Part shown: positions 14,805 to 16,660 of the stretch, piece after piece | Position numbering within the stretch: the stretch's first letter is position 1 | Layout: every line of letters starts with the position of its first letter | Source: Clostridiales bacterium UBA4362 | GTDB taxonomy: Bacteria; Bacillota; Clostridia; TANB77; CAG-508 | Assembly (NCBI GenBank): GCA_002393975.1 | Contig: DGSM01000045.1 | Location: 48,829-65,488, forward strand | Reading direction: 5' to 3' | Length of the DNA: 16,660 nucleotides | Notes under the pieces: model-generated | Told to the model about the DNA's origin: nothing | The model's input: the letters and a program-made list of their open reading frames with translations, nothing else | The model's database searches: none | Position numbers and translations under genes: made by a program

Positions 14805-15818
14805 TTATGAAGTAACACTGCTCTTCTTAAACTTCATAACTATCTTTCGTAATAAATCCTTAAATGGATTTCGTCTAACAATTGTCATTGCTTGTGAGTC
14901 TGCAACTCTACGAGATTCTGCATATTTGTCAAAGAATTGTGTTTGAATCTTTTCTTTATAATTAACAAAATCTTTGTTGCTTCCATCTATTCTAACGCCA
15001 AGCATTTTTTCAAATTTATTTAATTTAGCAACTTCTTCATCTATTTGATCAACAGTAAATAGTTGTAAGATTTTATTGTCAAAATAGCTTTGATAAAGTA
15101 AATTTTGAACTTTTGAAAAATGTTCTATTATTTTGTTTTCATCATAATACTTATTTCTTTCTAAAGAAACAATTGTATCTAGTTCATGTTCTATAGTATT
15201 AATACTTCCATTGAATTCATTTGCTAAATATTGATCTAAATCTTGAGAGTCAACCAAAGTTCCTTCTATTAGCTCTGCTTCCGAACATAACATAACAATT
15301 TCAGATGCTATACTCATTGAAAATTTATCTAATTCTTCACTAATGGTATCAATTGTTATTAGCTCATCAGTCATTTTATGAACTTTTTTGCCAGATGCAA
15401 GATAAGCAAAATATTTAGTTAACGTATTTAGCATTCTGGTTCTAGGTCTATTGCTATTTGATTGCATAAATCTAAATACTTGTTTAAATATTGCTTCATC
15501 CGGATTTTCTGTATCATATTCTTTTGATAAGAATAAAATGTCATTTTTCTCTGAATAATAAACACCATTAAACTTATACTTTATTTTTTTAGTATCCCCA
15601 ACACCGTATATTACTTCGTTTTCTGCTAAGTCAAAATCAGCATAGCTTATTTTTATATTGAATAACCTCATATAGTTTTCTTTTTCATTATAAGCAAGTG
15701 TACTAATATTCTTAGACATTAGTAGAGATAACTTTTTAATAATTTCAGTTCTTTCAACAGTATTTAATTCTTCTGTAGGCTTGATTCCTATCTTTAGTAA
15801 ATCTTCAATATTTTCCAT
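14805..15818 (-). CDS. Hypothetical 337-aa protein, first gene of the polA gene cluster
   Basis: I do not recognise the family with confidence. There is no membrane segment. The N-terminal half (IIKKLSLLMSKNIS, then GVYYSEKNDILFLSKEY and DEAIFKQVFRFMQSN) has the layout of small zinc metallopeptidase-like proteins, in which a strand is followed by a helix carrying HExxH; here that helix reads IFKQVFRFMQ with no histidine pair, so zinc catalysis is not expected. The C-terminal half is helical and ends in a basic segment (RRNPFKDLLRKIVMKFKKS). The ATG at 15818 has only a weak AGAAG-type ribosome binding site. It lies first behind the terminator at 15954-15987, hence probably next to the promoter. 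Confidence 0.8.
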   Translation of the reverse strand: MENIEDLLKIGIKPTEELNTVERTEIIKKLSLLMSKNISTLAYNEKENYMRLFNIKISYADFDLAENEVIYGVGDTKKIKYKFNGVYYSEKNDILFLSKEYDTENPDEAIFKQVFRFMQSNSNRPRTRMLNTLTKYFAYLASGKKVHKMTDELITIDTISEELDKFSMSIASEIVMLCSEAELIEGTLVDSQDLDQYLANEFNGSINTIEHELDTIVSLERNKYYDENKIIEHFSKVQNLLYQSYFDNKILQLFTVDQIDEEVAKLNKFEKMLGVRIDGSNKDFVNYKEKIQTQFFDKYAESRRVADSQAMTIVRRNPFKDLLRKIVMKFKKSSVTS

Positions 15819-15862
15819 TCACTTCTTCTTTCTGTATTTTAAACTTACTTTTCCACTTGTAT

Positions 15863-15889
15863 ATTATACTTTTATTCTTTGCTATTATA
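15863..15889 (-). promoter_or_regulatory. Candidate promoter region of the polA gene cluster (two TATAAT boxes)
   Basis: Two TATAAT hexamers are read on the minus strand (15889-15884 and 15868-15863), 66 and 45 nt ahead of the start at 15818. Neither has a convincing -35 at 16-18 nt. The position between a terminator and the first gene of a long run makes a promoter here likely, but which box is used is unclear. Confidence 0.45.
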
Positions 15890-15953
15890 CACTATAAATA
15901 CTAATCTTTGCCCCTTTGTCACATAAAATTCACAATAAAGTTAATCTAACTTA

Positions 15954-15987
15954 AAAAAAATCCAAGTCTTGAAAACTTGGATTTTTT
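15954..15987 (-). terminator. Strong Rho-independent terminator after the right-edge gene
   Basis: The arms TCCAAGT and ACTTGGA enclose a 7-nt loop, flanked by runs of A and T that extend the stem to about 13 bp and supply the T tract on the minus strand. It lies about 63 nt after the stop codon at 16050 and could work in both directions. Confidence 0.85.
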
Positions 15988-16049
15988 ATTATTATATTTT
16001 ATATTTTTTCATTTTGTCTTTTATTTATATTTTTATTATTATTTTGTCT

Positions 16050-16660
16050 CTATCTTTCTATATTTTCTTTTCCATTTAATATATTTAAAGCTTGCATAAC
16101 TTGTTTTCTTTTTGGTTCTCTTGCTGAAATCTTTTTTTGTAACTTCATTATTGCTTGTCTGTCTTCTTCATCTGATTTTTCTATTGATCTTAACATACTC
16201 TCATAATGAGTTCTTCTTTTTTCTACCATTTCAGGAGAATCATGTACCATTTCTCCTACAACTCCACTATAATACTTGGTGTATTGGCCGCTTTTTATTT
16301 CTTGAACATGTCCTACATAATTGCCGCATTTAACTTTTTTGCTATATCCAGTATCATCTTGTTTTGGATCTATTAGAAGTCCAGTGTATCTATATTGTTC
16401 AACTCTATTTTGATTTAGCAATTGTTTGAATAAAGTTTTGCAATATGCCATATCTTTTCTATTTATTTTAGATATGTCTGCTCCTAATATAACATCTGAA
16501 TAGGCATCTGCTCTACTAACATAGCTACCACTTTTTTTATCTAAATAAACTGTATCACTATCATTATACCAAGATATTTTAGCATGATATAAAGGTTGAA
16601 TTCCTTTATTAGTTTGTTCAGGAAGTCCTGTAAATTTTTGTCCATCAGTTGCTATTATTT
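16050..16660 (-). CDS. Unrecognised protein, C-terminal 202 residues (open at right edge)
   Basis: An internal Met at 16451 could be taken as a start, but the frame stays open for all 69 codons from there to the window edge. It encodes plausible protein sequence (TGLPEQTNKGIQPLYHAKIS, then SWYNDSDTVYLDKKSGSYVS), and no ribosome binding site precedes 16451. The gene therefore starts outside the window. I do not recognise the family. The middle is rich in Tyr, Lys and Gly (RYTGLLIDPKQDDTGYSKK, YVGHVQEIKSGQYTKYYSG). The C-terminal 60 residues are a charged, probably coiled-coil helix (KRRTHYESMLRSIEKSDEED). No membrane segment is visible in this part. It ends with TAG and a strong terminator. 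Confidence 0.75.
   Translation of the reverse strand, partial: IIATDGQKFTGLPEQTNKGIQPLYHAKISWYNDSDTVYLDKKSGSYVSRADAYSDVILGADISKINRKDMAYCKTLFKQLLNQNRVEQYRYTGLLIDPKQDDTGYSKKVKCGNYVGHVQEIKSGQYTKYYSGVVGEMVHDSPEMVEKRRTHYESMLRSIEKSDEEDRQAIMKLQKKISAREPKRKQVMQALNILNGKENIER

Noticed and set aside
1..16660. Alternative genetic code with TGA as Trp
   Set aside because: All large genes are complete under the standard code and Trp is encoded by TGG, for example in RbgA and the Nudix box region.

Overview
The window comes from a strongly AT-rich, low-GC Gram-positive genome. The best fit is a Clostridia-like member of the Bacillota, perhaps an uncultured gut lineage. The basis is RbgA, Mini-RNase III, a DUF1292 protein, a sortase and a Bacillus-type DNA polymerase I without a proofreading site, together with AAAGGAG-type ribosome binding sites. 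All 19 supported genes lie on the minus strand, so transcription runs from high to low coordinates. All 18 visible stop codons are TAA (13) or TAG (5); none is TGA.

Layout in the direction of transcription. (1) 16660-16050: the 3' part of an unrecognised gene that is open at the right edge, closed by a strong hairpin terminator at 15954-15987. (2) 15818-7496: a tightly packed seven-gene run. It holds an unknown 337-aa protein, a membrane-anchored secreted 237-aa protein, a histidine phosphatase, an unknown 369-aa protein, DNA polymerase I, a lytic transglycosylase and a 477-aa membrane-anchored surface protein. Gaps are about 10-28 nt, so polA is embedded among envelope and orphan genes. (3) 7380-5725: a promoter, a DUF1292 protein, a four-helix membrane protein and a sortase, with a terminator-like hairpin between the last two and a terminator overlapping the sortase stop codon. 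(4) 5609-1931: an apparent five-gene operon with its own extended -10 promoter and a terminator at 1824-1859. It encodes a methyltransferase fused to a nucleotidyltransferase-like domain, a membrane-anchored CYTH triphosphatase-like protein, a GNAT acetyltransferase, a uracil-DNA-glycosylase-superfamily protein and a Nudix hydrolase. (5) 1783-1: a translationally coupled ribosome and RNA maturation operon: RbgA (50S assembly GTPase), Mini-RNase III (23S rRNA maturation) and a U32 peptidase-family protein cut by the left edge.

The most unusual parts are the small-enzyme operon (the fused methyltransferase and the apparently outward-facing CYTH domain) and the orphan and secreted genes packed around polA. 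No CRISPR array, insertion sequence, tRNA or rRNA was seen. No intergenic stretch exceeds 300 bases; the longest is 15819-16049, which holds a promoter region and a terminator. Family assignments come from reading motifs by eye, without database searches.
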